DNA from: Toxoplasma gondii ME49
Lineage: Eukaryota; Apicomplexa; Conoidasida; Eucoccidiorida; Sarcocystidae
Direction of reading: 5' to 3'
Assembly (NCBI RefSeq): GCF_000006565.2
Contig: NC_031474.1
Span: 1,302,001-1,366,000 of the forward strand
DNA: 64,000 bases
Part shown: piece after piece, positions 14,001 through 28,400 of the stretch
Numbering within the stretch: the first letter of the stretch is position 1
Layout: each line of letters starts with the position of its first letter
Translations under genes and position numbers: made by a program
The notes under the pieces: model-generated
The model's input: only the letters and a program-made list of their open reading frames with translations
What the model was told of the DNA's origin: nothing
Databases searched by the model: none

Positions 14001-17000
14001 CGGAGACAGGCCAGCGCGGAGACACCGCAGGCACCGACGATCTCGAGCAACAGAAGGCCTCTGCGGGAGAAGCTTGGGACGAGCCGCCGGCGGCAGGACA
14101 GCGGAGAGAAGAGGACGAAGGAGGCCTGCCGCCTCCGTGGACGAACCTCCTTGACAGACACAAGAAAGCAGGCAATCGAGACGACGAAGAAAAACTCAGC
14201 TTTGCGCGCGGACGCTTCTTCAGCGAAACACGACGAGGCGTCCTCACTCTCCACGCCGTCGTCGACGCATGCCTTCTCCTCACACAATCCCTCCCGGCTG
14301 TCGCCCATGCATTCCAGTCCTTGCCCCTCTCTCCTTCCTCTTCCTCCTCTTCTTTTGATTTGTCTTCTTTTGATTCGTCTTCCTCCTCTTCCTCCTCTTC
14401 CTCTTCTTTTGCTGCGTCTCGAGACAGAGATCTCTCGACTTTTCTTGTTGACAGAGCTCCTGAAGAAAGTACGTTGGCGTCGAAGTCCCAGAAGGCGCCA
14501 GACCGGGGGAAGCTGTGGGGAGACCCAAGAGCTGTCAAGAGAAGATGGCGGGAGTTCCTGCGCGTAGCTCGGAGCGCGGCGGCCGACCTTCGCGTCGCCC
14601 TCTTGACACCCGACGCAGCGAGGCGGACGGCTCGCTGGCTAGCCAGGGGGTCGGGAGCTCCGTGGCTCCGCAGCCAGTTGGTGCTGCCTGCCGCGAGCGA
14701 GGTTGTGTCGCTCTTCACAGATCTTCAGACAGCTTCTGCAGATGAAAGTTCGGCAGCGGCGAAACAGGCGGCAGCGGCGAAAAAGGCGGCAGCGGCGAAA
14801 GCGGCGGTCGCCTCTCCGAAGAAAGTGGACGACGTCGCTGTCGCCGCGTTCGCCTCCGGCGGCGCACCGTCAGCGAACGAGGAATCCAGCTTTACACGAT
14901 CTTCTTCGACGGACCTCCGCTCTTCCAGAGACCTCCGCTCGTCTTCGAGGGCTGCTGCAACGGGAGTGGGCGGCCTCGCGTTCGCGCGTTTCCCCGGCGC
15001 GGCGTCGCGGTCTCTGTCGGGCAGAGGTCCAGAGCCGCGAGGATGGCGAGACAGTGTCTCCTCGGCTCCGCTCTCAGGAGAGTCCGCGCGCCTTCTCGTC
15101 GTCGCCAGGACCCTCGGCGTCGTCGCGAGTGCCGAGGCTGCTTTCGCAGACGTCTGGAGGCACCTGGTGCACACGGAAGCAGCCTGCCGTCCGAAGGCGC
15201 GACTGATGAGTTCGTTCGCGTTCTTCGGGAAATCGGAGACGCAAGTGAAGGAAGAGAAACTCCGAGCGCTTCTGCTCTTCTGTCGCGGCGTCTGCGCCGC
15301 AAACGCTCCTCGCACTTGCTTCTCCCTCGCGCAGCTCCTCGGAGCTGCTCAGCAAGCCGACAGGCTTCTTCAGAAGGCACAAGGCGCCGGAGAAAGAGAA
15401 GCCGGAGGCCGAGGCGGGATCCAGACAAGAGGAAAAACGGCGGGGAGAGATCATGCAGGAACTTTTGTCTCTGCATGGCAAGGCTTCGCCGCGCTCTGGG
15501 GCGCAGCGGCGGAGGGCACAGTCGGAAGCGACGGTGGCGTCGACGAACTTGACCGGAGAGGCGAGAGACGAGATGGAAAGCGCGCTGCTTCCGAAGCTGG
15601 GCGAAGAGAGGCTGCAGAGACAGAAGAGGAGAACAGACACACCGGGCAAGCGACGCATGCAGATGGCGGAGAGGAAGGAAAGGAACCACACAAGGCCGAG
15701 AAGCCTGAGGAGGTCCAGCGAGTCGACGGATGCGAGGAGCGCCCGACGTCTGTGGCGCGTCTGATGAGCCAAGACAAGGGATCGATCTGGAAGAGGAATG
15801 CAGAGGAAGAAGAGAGAGACAAGCACCGTGGAAAGCTCGAGGAGGAAAGAGAGGACGCTGCAGGGAGAGCGTGGAGGTCGTGGACTCCCCGCTCGGAAGC
15901 GCTGAAAGCGAACCAGACGTCTCTGGCCTCGCCATTTTCAGCTCTTCTGGGGGAATCCGGGGAAGTCGACCTGGCGGCCGCGGCGCAGCGCCTCAGCGCG
16001 GAGATCGACGCCATTCTGAGCCCTCTGGAGATGCACCAAGAAAAGACTGCTTCCCTCCGTCAGAAAAGAAACGCGCTGCTGTCGACTCCAAAAAGCACCG
16101 AGACACACAAGAGGGCCAGCAGAGGACTACGCAGCGAAAGCAGAAGAGAGAACATTTCTGGCGAAGGAAACGGCGAGAAGGAAGACATCGACGTAAGTTG
16201 CGAGAGCCGCCGGAGCACGGGTGCAGCCGTGAGAGGAGAGGACGAGACAGAAGACGGAGAAGAGATCCGTCAAAGTCTCTCCACTGAACAGGAGGGGACT
16301 GCGGCTGTGGCACAGGCGACTTTGCTCTCGTTTGTGCGGCTTGTGTTGCCTCTGTATAACATCTCTGGAAGTGACGACCGCGAGGTAGCTCTGGCGCTGG
16401 TGGCTCTGAGAGCCGTGGCGGGTGCGCAGGGCCTCCGGCTGGTCTCTGAAGGCAGGTCGCTCTGTTCGAGGCATTTGCGGGGAACTTCCGATGCTTCAGG
16501 CGTCCACCGAGGTGGAGGAAGCGAAGGAGGACCCTCTGCTTCTCTGTCGGATGCGTCTCCGCTTTCGCGTTCGCGGCAATTGGCGAACGCATGCATGTTC
16601 CCCGAGTACAGACCTCTCGACTCCGGTCTGTCAAACGGAGACGCGGTCGGATGGACCGCCTTCCTGCTGCCGGAGACCTTCGTGGAGGCGGAAGACAACG
16701 ACGCAGCTGTGTGGACAGAGCGCAGGGAAGAGGAAGAGCGGAGCGCAGCAAAGCGTCAAGAGAGAGAACTCTCAGGAACCGAGAAAGGAGAGAGAGTCCG
16801 CAGCGGGGAGGAGGAAGAGTCGACGTGGAGCGACCCTGGAAGCGACAGAGTCGCCAATCCAGTCGGAAGAGGTGGGGAGGGGGAACAAGACACACAAGAC
16901 AAGATGCGAGAGGAAGAACGACGAGATCGTTCTCACCACTCTTCTTCCTGCTTGTCTTGGGCCTCTGAATGGTCTCCTGGAGACGCGCTGCGGAGGAGAG

Positions 17001-20000
17001 TTCCTCTGTTGAATGCGTTCACGAGGTTCTCCGAACTCGTTCTCCTCGCCTTGCTTCCCCTCGTCTCGGAGCCGAGGGGCGCGACGCGGGCGCCGCTGCG
17101 CCTCCTGGCGCGCGAGGTCTGCGCCGCGCAGGAAGTTTGGCGCGGTTGGCGGCGCCAGAGGCGTCCAGGGATTCTAGGTAAGATTTCTCGACGTTGTCTT
17201 TGTCAACGCTTTGTACTGGAACCGCGTCCGTCGAAGGCGTTGAACGCTTCGTTTCAGGCGAAAGCCACGGAGGAGAAGCTTCTCCAAAAGCATTTTCCTC
17301 CCCTTCAGATCCGTGGAAACTGTTTAAAAGCATGCACTTTTTCAGCGAACCAAAAGCCTGTTTTCTTTGTGAAAAGTCTTCTAAAAAGTTACTCAAAAGG
17401 GTGAAAACGCGGGCGAGAAGAACAGAGGTAAAAACGTGGAAAACGAGAGGAACAAGAGAAGGCTGAGGGGAGAGGGGAGGAGACGAGAGCGAGGACCATG
17501 AGAGACGAATGCGAGAGACAAGAAGAGAGGAAGAGAGAGAAGAGGCAAAGGAGAAGAAATCGAGGAGAAAGAGAAATGACGTGAGGCGCTGTAAAAGGAC
17601 TGGGAGGGACCGTTAGGACTCGGAGGAGACTAATGCGAAACAGGGAGAGAACGTACAGATGAAGGACAAGACGTCTACGCCTATATTTTGTTCCATCTGT
17701 TTCAGATCCTCTTCTTCCTCTGACTTCTCTTCTGCGTCAACGCGGCCATGTCATCCTTCGCTACCGCGACGCTTCCGAGCTTCTCGAGAGTTTCCGTCCA
17801 GCTCTCCTTCCTGCCCTGGAATGCATGCGTGCTTTCCTCACCCTAGCTTTCCCTTCGTCTTCTCTCGCTTTCGATCCGCTTTCTTCCGCGGCTGAGGAAG
17901 AGCGAGAAGGAAAAGGCTTCGAAGACAGAGGCCAAGAAACTCGAGTGCTCTTCCCGGTGGACGGCGCTGTTGCCTCTGTCGTCCTTCTCCACATCCTCCA
18001 GTTGTTGAAAGTCTTGGTGAGCAAGACGCAGCGTCACATTTCGAGCGCTGGAAGAGAAAACATTCGTATGTATCTTGTCCGCAACTCGCCGCAGGCTTCC
18101 ACGGACTTCGTCACTTTATTTATTTATTTATTTATTTATTTATTCTCACGCTTACAAGTCTATGCCTCCTTTCAGTGAAGGTGTCCCCCATATGCGTCAG
18201 TACAAAAGAATGTTTATTCCTCTGCTCGAGAGTCTATGCTTGCCTTCATGGAGATTCCTTCATGTACGTGAGTACACGAATGTTGTCAGATCGTCAGAAG
18301 GCTTACGCATACTCTTCAGATTCCTTCACATTCACCAAGACAGAAAAGGATTAACGGAGACGCCTATGATTGTGTGCATACTATTTCCGACATTCCTATA
18401 TATATATATATATATTTATGTATTTATATATATATATATGTATATATGCATATATATATATATATCTATATATATTTATATATGTATATGTTAGTGTCTC
18501 TATGTGTGCGTGGAGCTTTGCGCATGTGAGTGCATGTGGAAGAGAAACGAAATTTGATTGTTTTTGATTTTTTTAGGTTCCGACCCCCGTGGCGGAGTTT
18601 CTGCGCCAGTGGAGGGCGGCCCATCTGCCTGCGTTTTGCGTCTCACCGTCTCCCTCGGCTTCTCGCTTCTTCGGAGCGTCTGCGTTGCTGCCTGCGCCTT
18701 GCGAAGCGTCTTCGCGTTCGACTTTTCGGAGTCCGTTGTCTCTCGTCTCGCGACGTCCTCTGGACGCAGTGGCAGTAGGATCAGAACGCAACGACTCTGC
18801 AGAGAGCCTCCCCGATGCTGTCTCCTCCCGCCACCCTTCTCTGGAGAGCCCCAGCGAAATCCCCAGGACACCCTTCGCCTTTCCTGCAGGCCGAAGCCGC
18901 AGAGGAAAGCACAAACCTGGAGAGCTTGCCCGCGCGCATGCAGTGCGAGCGTCGGATTTCGGCAAGTATGGAGACGAACGTGGAAAGACGGCGCCTGAAG
19001 AGAGCCGCTTTGTGTCTTTCGAACAGCTCTGCGTAGCAGACCCCAGTTCCTCAGTTGATCGCGCGGCGGGGGAAGTCATCTTGGCACTTCACACCCAGAG
19101 ACCAGAGTGGACCGCGACGGCTGCGCTCTTCAAAAGCATTCACTTTCGTCTTACCGGGTCGTCAAGTCCGTTCCTCAGGTGGAAAGGCCTTCGTCTGTTT
19201 CTCTCTCTCGCGGCGCAGGCCCCCATGCTTGCGCTTCCGGAGGCGTTCGCCTCTTCTCTCTTTGCTGAGGTCGAAGCGGTGGCTGGCGACTGCAGCTGTC
19301 CGACGGACACACTGCTCACGCATGTCGCAAACATCCCGATCTCTTCCTTCCTTCCTCCTGTTTCTTCTTCTTCTTCTCGCGCTTCTGCTTCGCCCTCCCC
19401 CCGGCCCAGTTCGTCCTCAGGCGTCCGCCTCCAGAATGCTCTCGGCTGGCTCCATTGTCTTCTTTTGACGTTGCCGCGCCTGGGCGATCCGTTCGAAGAC
19501 AACCGACGGCTGGCGTTTGCGGTGCTTCGCGAGCTGCTGCTAAGGTGTACAGAGACTGCGCGGCTTCTCAGGCTTCTCGCGCGCGACTCCTTCTCTCCGG
19601 CGGAGACGCGACAGGCGCAGTCCTCTGGGCCTCCCGGCGACTCGGAGATTCTCGACAGCTTCCAAGAGACAGGGCGCAGTGGACTTTGCAGCTCCGCGAG
19701 CGGACGGAGCAGAGGCGTTCATGGAAGGCCCATTCCGGAGGACGTACTCGCAGATAAAACGAGCTCTGTTTCGTCCAGGTTTCCTGCTCATAAGTGGCGA
19801 CAAGACGACGTTCAAGTCGCACCAGCCCCCTTCGCAGGGCGCCTTGTTCTTCGGCAGGCGCCTGGAGACGAGGAAGACTCAGAAACGCATGCGGTCTGCG
19901 AGGACATTCTCCACTTTCTCCTCGCCGCGGTGCATGCCGACAAATCGCTCTCGAGTCGTCTCCTCTCCTTTTTCCTCCTGCCTCTTGCGGAAGACGATGT

Positions 20001-22412
20001 CGGAACCTCAGCGCTCTTCTCGCTGCTCTACTGCTTGTTTTTCCTCGCACAAAGACGTCCGATTTCAATGCTCTCTCCTCTCGCCTCGTCTTCCGAGAGA
20101 GAACAGAAAGATGCAGCGAGAGAAGAAGGGAGGTCGCCGCGCCCGCGCGAGGAAGGAGACCGTCATCGGCGGGGATCTGCGAAAATCTCTTCAGAGGCAG
20201 AAAATGTTTTTTGTTTGAACGAACCTCGAGTGTCCCAAGAAGACACGAAAGAGCAAGGAGGAAAGGCAGACCGAGGGAATGCAGAGGATCGGCGCGTCGA
20301 GGACGCTTCGCTGTTCTTCTCGCCGCTGCCTCTCGGGGTGTCTCCGCCCGCAAGAGAAACTCCAGAGGAGCGCCAAGCGAGACTCCTCACTGCCGCCATT
20401 GTGGAGCTTCTCAATCGTCGCAGAAAGGTCCTTTGTGGGGACCTTGAGAGACGCTTTCGTGAAACAGAGCCCCAGACGGAGACGTTGGCCTCTGCCATGC
20501 ATACAGGCTCCGCGCAGACGCAGACACTCGAGCCTCGCGGCTCACGAGGAGGTGCAGGAGTCTCGAGAGAGGAAGAAGACGTCTCAACAACAAGTGTAAA
20601 AGGGTCTCCTCACCGCAGCTCCCGTCGCCGATCTGCCCCACAAGCTTGCCCTTCCTCCAGCTGTTTTTCTTCTTCTTCTTCACTTCCTGCTTCGTTCTCT
20701 TCTGCGTGGAGTGCGTCGGAGTCGAGGGTGGACAGTGAACTGCGTACTTGGTGTTTCGCGAGTTTTCCGACTGCTTCCTCTCCGACGTTTCCGGTCTTCC
20801 CGGAGGGTCTGGTGCAGCTTGCGGCTCTGCGGTGCGTGGCGGAGGCTGCGCGAGTTTCTCTCTCTGCGGTTCTCTCCGTCCTGGTGGAGAACAGCCGAGT
20901 TCGCTCTTCCTGCCGCCTCGCTTCGGATGCCGAACTGGGGAGAGAGGGCGACGTTCTCAGTGGCGATGCGCTTGGCAGAGAGAACAGGAAGCGCGAGAAA
21001 CTGGACCGCGAAATCGCCGCAGACGTCCTCACGCGTCCAGGCCAGTGCTGTCTCGCGTCGCTTCTGCCTGTCGGGCGGCAGCAGCCTTCGTCTGGCGAGG
21101 CGTCGCGGCGTTCTGCGGGGAAGATTCGAGGCTGCGTCCATAGCCTCTTGGCAAACGTTCTTTCGGAGAGCTGGGAGTTGACGAAGCAACTGCTTCGCCT
21201 GCTCACAGCTGTGCTGAACAATGCACCTTGCACACTGTCGGTGACAGCCGGCGCTCTGGCGTCGCGCCTCGGAGGCGACGGAGATGCTGCGTTCCCCGCA
21301 GAGGCTCGCGGGAGGAGAGGAGCAGACGACTTCGTTCCTCAACTCGAACGAGACAGAGCGAAGGTTGACACGGTCCTCCTGAATCCGTCGGTCCATCAGG
21401 CGACTCTCCTTCTCCTGCTCCTGGTCTCTGTGCGCGGCTCTCCGGAGGGAGGCCTCGAAGAACAAGGCGGAGCTGGAGAGAAGGAGAGCAGCCAGAGAGA
21501 CGAAAGGAAGAGAGAGGAAGCTCCGGCGCGTCCACCCTCGTCGTCAGCGTCGACGTCCTTCTCGCTGACGTTCGCGTGTGCGAACTCGCGTGGAGAGAAA
21601 GCCGTTCGCCGAGCCGTCTCCCGACATTTTCCGCTCTTGCTCGCCACTGCTCTCCTTCGACTTGGGTCTTCTTTCTCGCCTTCAGCCTCGCCCTCCAGCG
21701 CGTCGGACGCGCCTCAGACGCTCTTCGTCGCATGCACTCCCGCTCATGCAGACAAACAAACGAGAGCTGAGGGATCCACGGCAGTCAGCTCCGAGCGCGG
21801 CTTCTCGCCGACAAGGCCAAGAAGCGGCTCTGGAGCGGATGCGGCGGCCTTCGAAGAACTTTTGAGGGATCCGGAAACTTGCGCGTCTCCGCGAAAAACT
21901 TCCAGAGAAGAAGCAAACGACGCGGAGACGAGAACAACCACCGAGACACAGGAGACAACGAACAGCGGAAGAGAGGACAGGAAGAGTCCCGACAGGAGAA
22001 GAAGTTCGAGAGAAGGCAGAGAACGCGAGGGAGAAGACGGAGGAGAGGAAGGATCGTTTCGACTAACGTTGGTGTCGCAGAGAGAAGCCGTGGACGCGGC
22101 GGTCGCGCTGGTGCATGCACTCGTCGTCGCGGCCCAAGAGACGGAGCTCCTCGTCTTGCTGAAGAAAGGAAACATCTTCGAAAACATGCAAAAAGAAACC
22201 ACGTTCCTCCACGCCGTCAAAGACGCCATGACGTCAGTCGCTCTGCTTTCAATGTGCAACGCCTCGAAGCGAAACCGGAAACGTCACGCTAAAAAAGCGC
22301 TCTTGCTTCTCGCAGGTTTCTACGTCCATACACCGTCTGCACATACGCGAAATTCTGAATTATTTGTTTCTCCAAAACTACACTTGTCTACTTATGGTTC
22401 TACATATCGATG

Positions 22413-22443
<31 letters not shown>

Positions 22444-25400
22444 GTATACGTTTTAGATGAAAATCTGTCTATATATTCATACTCCTGCATATGTCTATGA
22501 TTCTATCTACCCTGCATCTACACACAAATATACATATAAATACACATACACATATACATACATATATACATATATACATATATACATATATACATATACA
22601 TATATATATGTATAAATGTATATATTTGCATACGTGTGTACACTGAGAGAGACAAAACGACACAGAAGTCTCTAAATATATATATATATATATATTTACA
22701 TGAATATATGTATATATATATATATGTATATACTTGGAAGATTGATGGTGAAAGTGGGTGTTGTGTTTTTTGGATGTAGGTGCTTTCTTTGTTTGCGGCC
22801 TTCGGCTGCTGGCGCGGTTCTCGCCTTCGTTCTTCCCTTTGTAGAGAGGTCGGAGAAAATGCAGGCACTCGTAGCCTGCGAGTTGATTGCCGCCGTCGCG
22901 TCGTCGCTCTTTCTTTCTTCTGGTTCTGCCTTTCTTTCTCTCACTTCCTCTCCTTCTGGCTCTGCCGCGGAACGCAGCGGGCGCCTCTGTGAATGCTCTG
23001 CGTTCGACGTTTGCCGCCTTCGTCAAACGGGGAAAGGAGGCTTTCTGGACTTACTCGCCTTCTCTTCTTCTCCCCTCCTCTCGCCGCGTCCCTCTTCTCG
23101 AGCGTGCCGTGTACAGTTGTCCGGTCTCTCTGCTTTTGCCAAGCCTTCTGCGCCGTTCTCTGCCATGTCGGCTGCTCGACCTCGGAAGGCGTCGCCGCTC
23201 TCCCATGGCCCGCCGCCGTCGCTGCTGACTCTCGAGTTGGATGCCCTGCTGCATGCGCTGGATCGCTTTTCTTTTCTCTCGGACCTCGTGGAGGAGACGC
23301 TGCAGAGTGGACTCTCGGGACAGAGTGAAGATGCCTCGCTGCAGGTCGCCGCTTCTCGGCCGTGGTACTTCTTTGGCCGCGCGCAGGAGGCGGCAGGCGA
23401 CGCGCAGCGCTGCGACGCGCTTCGCGCCCAGACGACGGCGCTGCAGAGGAACCTGCGCCGCATTTTCTCTTGGAAAAACCTGGATGTCTTTGCTGGAAAC
23501 GAAGAACTCGGGACGCGCCTCTCGCCAGACTGCAGCGTCTTGACCGCTCTCAAGACGCTCTTCAGTGCCCTCGCTGCTCTCACTCTCCTCTGGGCGAACA
23601 GGCTGGGCCGCCGCCGAGGAGACCCCCGAGACCCAAGAGGGCAGGAAAGAGACAGCGGGAGCGAACCGGAAGGAAAAGCAGAAGAAGGAAAGAAGGACGG
23701 AGAAGAAACGGACGGAACAAAGGAGGGAGAAGAAGCAGAAACAGAAAGAGAAGAACGAGAGGCAGAGAGAGACGAAGACTCGAAAGAGGAGAAAGTGGAG
23801 TTCTTGTTCGGCTCTGAAGATCTTGCCACCGATGTCGTCGCGACTCTGAAAACAGTAGGCCTTTTCTCCCGTCTCGCGAGTGTTTTTGAGGGGAACGAGA
23901 ATCTCGAAAGGGCAAAGAAAGATGAAAGGAATCCGTCCTTGACTCCTCAATTCAAGGACGTGTTTAGCTACACCTTTGCGCGAGTCTGGAGCACACCGTT
24001 TCATTGGTTCTCACTCATTCACACTGGAAGATCTTAACGCAAAAACCAAAGACAGTTGAAACTGCGTCACTCGGATTTCTTCTCTCCTGGGTTCCTTCTT
24101 CTCTTCTTCAGATGAAGCGGTGTTGTTTTTCTCTTGTTCGCTTAACTCTCTCTTTTCTGTTTGTTCGTAACTGCTTCTTTTTCCTCCTTCTTCTTTCACT
24201 CCCTTCATCTTCTTTCGCGCATTTCTGTCGGTTTTTTCTTTCTTTTTTTCAGGGTCTGTGCCTGGTTCCGTTTCTTCTGCTTTCGCTGCGCGCTTCGTCG
24301 GAGACTCCAGAAATCGCGGACGCAGTTGAAATGGCGTCGGCGGCTTGTGAGGCCTGCGTGTATGCTTGCACAGCTGCATGCAGTGTAGCGCCGACAGCCT
24401 GGCCGTCTCTGCAGGGTCCCACCGCCTTTCTTGAGCTTCTTGAAGACTCTCTGCTGCGGCCTCACTTCCTCACTTTCCTCCTTCTCCAGACTCCGGTATG
24501 ACTTTGAGCCGTTTGCTCGTTTGTCTCTTCTCGCCGCCAGTGTCGCGAGAACTCGCTCGCGCAGTGTCTCCTGACGGCGCGGCGCGGTTTCTGTAGGCGT
24601 TTCTCCGGTTTCTCGGAGCGGTGCTCGCCACCGTGTGTGTGGGGTCGTCTTTGATAGAGTGCAGATGCGTTCAGAGAGACTCGACAAGTATTCCCTCTGA
24701 GCACAGGTTCTTCACCTTATTTAAGCGATCGGTTTGCTGTTTTTTTTCATGGCTTCGGAGTCTGCTCCGCTGGAGACGCAGCAGTTTCGAACGGCGTTCA
24801 CCGGCTGTGGAGCTTGCCCTGTGTTCGTGAGACTTCAGGCGAGTCTTCGGAAGGCCTCGAGTAGTCGGCAGATCGAAAGAAAGAGGAACCTCTCGGCACT
24901 GTCGTCAACGAAGTCCCAGTCGTGAAGAGACCCTGAAAAAAAAAGTTGTTTTCGTCGTACTTTCGAGGGCGCTGGTGAGAACCATATTTTTGTGAACGTT
25001 CTTTTTTTGTATCGCCACTCGGCTCGTTTCCTGCGTTTTTTGTATCTTCTCTCCTCAGCACACTCGACTCAGATGCGCCGTTTTCCATCTGCTCTCCAAT
25101 CTCTTCCTCTTCCGCGACGAACTCCTTCTTGCCGACGCCTCTTCTTCGTCTTCTCTCTCGACTTCGTCAGATGGAAGACTGCGGAGCTTCTCGCCGGGAG
25201 CTTCGGGGACAGCGGCTTCGTCGCGGGAGCGAGAAACGAGGAACGCGAACCTCTCCTTTGCACACTTGGATGAACTTCTCGTTTGCGCAACTGGCCATCT
25301 TGTCTCCGAAGACGCGGATCTTGTTGTCGCCGCTGCTTCGCTTCTTGACCGCGCGGTTCTGCCTCTGCTGCTGGTCGACTCCTCACATGCGCCGCCTGTC

Positions 25401-28400
25401 TGCTCGCCTCGCAGTGCTTCTTCTCTGCCGTCTTGTGCGTCTCCCTCTGTGTTTCCTGCGTTTCCTTCTCCCCGCGCAACTCGCGAGCGAGAAGAGAGCG
25501 CCGCCGTTGCTGCAGGTCGGCAGGCGCTGAGGGACTGTCTCGTATCGTTGGGAGTCTTTCGCTCTGCCTCCGCGGAAGGCGTCGAAGGAGACCGTTGTAG
25601 ACAGGAGCGGGGCGACGAAACCGGCAAAGCATGGAGAGGAGGCCGCGACGTGGAGGAGGAAAACCTCTGTTCCAGGTCGCTTGGCTCTTCTGAGGAAACA
25701 GCGTTTCTTTCCAGAGAACGCACGCACCGACCCATCCCTCCCCTTCTCCGCGCTCAGGCAGTTCAACAGTTCGTTCTTAAGCTTCTTCCTCTCCTGCTTC
25801 GCTCGACATCTTCTCGCCTTCCTAGCCCAGTTCAGTCCCCTCGACCGTCCTCTTCTTCGTCTTCTTCCGCTTCCTCCTCTCCGCCTTCTGCGTTGTCTTC
25901 AGGTCGCAGACGCGGCTCTGGGCAGGGGCATTTCGAGAGCGCTGAACAACTGTGCAGGCGAGAAAGCGTTGAGTTTCGGCGTTTCGGAACCAGCGTGGAG
26001 ATGGGCGTTCAGTCGTCCCCGCCTTCTGGGCGGAAGCACCGCCCTCGCTCCGCGGGAGTCGCAGCGCCTCCGTGCTTCGAGCTGCATGCGTCGCCGGCAT
26101 GGCTTTCTCGGCTGTTTTCGCTGCTGCTGATCTCGCGCGCCTCCTTCCCTCCAGAGACTTGGGCGCTGCGCGTGGAACCTGAGAGCCAGCTGCTGGACGC
26201 GCAGAAAACGCAAGCTGAAAAACGCGTCAAGCGACGTCTGGAGAAGGTGCTGTATGGACACCCGGACGCGGCGCTCGCTGCGGCGAAGGCGGCCGCCCAA
26301 CTCAACGCCGCAAAGAAGCGCGGAGAATATTTCTTTGAGGCGCAGAAGCTCCCGGCTGGCCTCGCGTCTGTCTTTGGCGGCGGCCCCGAAGACACCGCAC
26401 AGGGACTGGAAGAATCTGCTGAAAAACTCTTCAGAAAATTCACTTCCTACTTCCAAATTGTCGGCGATATCGGCGCAGACCGAGAAGACGACGGCGCCGC
26501 CGACGCGCGCGGCGCCTCTCGAGGCGAAAGCTCAAGTGGAAGGGAACACCGAGGGCGGGCAGGGCGGAGGAGAGATGAGAAGGAACGAGAAGACGGAGAA
26601 GGAGAAGAAGGAGAAGGCGACGAAGAACTGGGGGAATCCGACGCCGAGGAAGATCCAAGCTCCGAGGACGACAGTGAACGAGTACGCAGTTCGGACTGGA
26701 AACGGAACTTCCGCGCGGATGTGACGCGCCTTGGGGAAGCCAAAAGGGTGTGCCTACACACAGAGAGAGAAATGGATCGTCGACAAAGGAGCTGGGGCAG
26801 GTCTTTTTTTTGCACTGGGGTGCGCTCGAGAGGCTGTACTTTCGAGGTTTGTTCTTTTCGTGCGCTCTGGAAGCGACGTTGTACCTTCTTTGCCCATCGA
26901 AAACGATGGTAGATCTTGTCTCGAAGCGACTTGAGTCTGAGGACGGTGGGCCGGATCCACCGAGCGTCTGAAAGGCGTTTTCCCTCGCGTATGTCCGTGA
27001 CTTTCTAGGTGGCGCACCGTTGGCCAAGTGTGTGCGTCTTCTCTCCTCGCGCGAAAGGACGCTACCGAGAAAGGACGCTGTCGACTTCGAAGGGAGAGAG
27101 AGGAAACCTGTTTCGGAATCCAGCTAGTTGTGGAGTTCTCGAAACGCATGCACAACAGCGGCCTCTTCCTTGATTTCCTTCCAAGGAGTCGACAAGGGGA
27201 CAGCTGGAGTACACAGGCTCGCTTGTCTTCTCTCTGTCGCGACAGCCGCTGCTGTCTTCGGACATGTGCGGTGCTTTTCTGCTGTTCGTCTGTCTTGTCT
27301 TTCGCTCTCGAGTGAACTGAAGCATCGTCGAGCCGATGCGCCTGCACTCCCATGGCGATATTAGATGCAGAGATGCTTCATTATGAGGCTCAGAAGGCCC
27401 CGTTGTGGCGCATGAGCCCAGTCCCTACGACACCCATCCTGTCGGCTGGGACAGGCGTCCAAGGACTGAACAGAGAGGAGAGACAGCCTGCTTGCAATGT
27501 CCTCCGCGAACGAGAGATAGAAGCACTGCGACAAAGCGCAATACGACGTGAGAGATGAAGACGCATACGCGCCAGAATCGAACATGGTTCATGGAGCACA
27601 ACATCGTTCGGTCGGAGTCCAATCTGTTTGTGTCTCTGTGCAGGAAGACGGAGATGACTTGGCGGTCAGCGCCGAACTTCGTCGGTGGCGGTACATGGAG
27701 GAGTTTCTTCTGGACGAAGGTCTGCCTGCTTCTCGACTTCTTCTTGGAATGCATGCGTCAACCGATGTTTTCTGTCTCCAAGAGGCTCCACCGTCCGTCT
27801 CTTCTCTTTCGCCTTCCCTCTCTCGCTCGATCGTGAAGGGCGCGTCTTCCAGCTCCGAACACTCCGGCCGCATGCAGCGAGAAAGGAAATCGACGGCAAC
27901 TCTGGAGGCACGGTGCCGAGAGTCTTTCCACGTCGCTCGAGAGACTCAGCGGCTGTCTCAAGTGACCGCGCATGCAGCGCATGTCGACATGTTTCTCGGA
28001 AGTAGCTCCTTCGCTCTCGCTGTCGTTCGCTCCATCGCCGCGGTGCTCGACACGGTCCCCGAAGAGACTCGCCTTCGCGTCAAAGATTTTCTTCGTCTGG
28101 AAGCTCTCTGTGTCGCAACTACCAGGTACATCTCCCGTTTGCCATGAGAGCGAAAGGGATTGAAAGCCTGAATGTCGCGTGGAATCAAGCGGCTTGTTTA
28201 CTCGAAAGGACGCCAGCCTCCAACATCTGTTTACCGGGCGCAGGTTCGGTGCTACGCCCGGTGATAAGACAGAGGTCATGTGACTTCTGTTCTTCTTCCT
28301 ATAGGGACCGCGTTCGTCAAGACAGTCGCCAGAGTGAATTGTTGCTTCGTTGTCTCAGTGTTTCCTGGTAGTCCCCTGACCCAGGGATCGTTGCACAGTT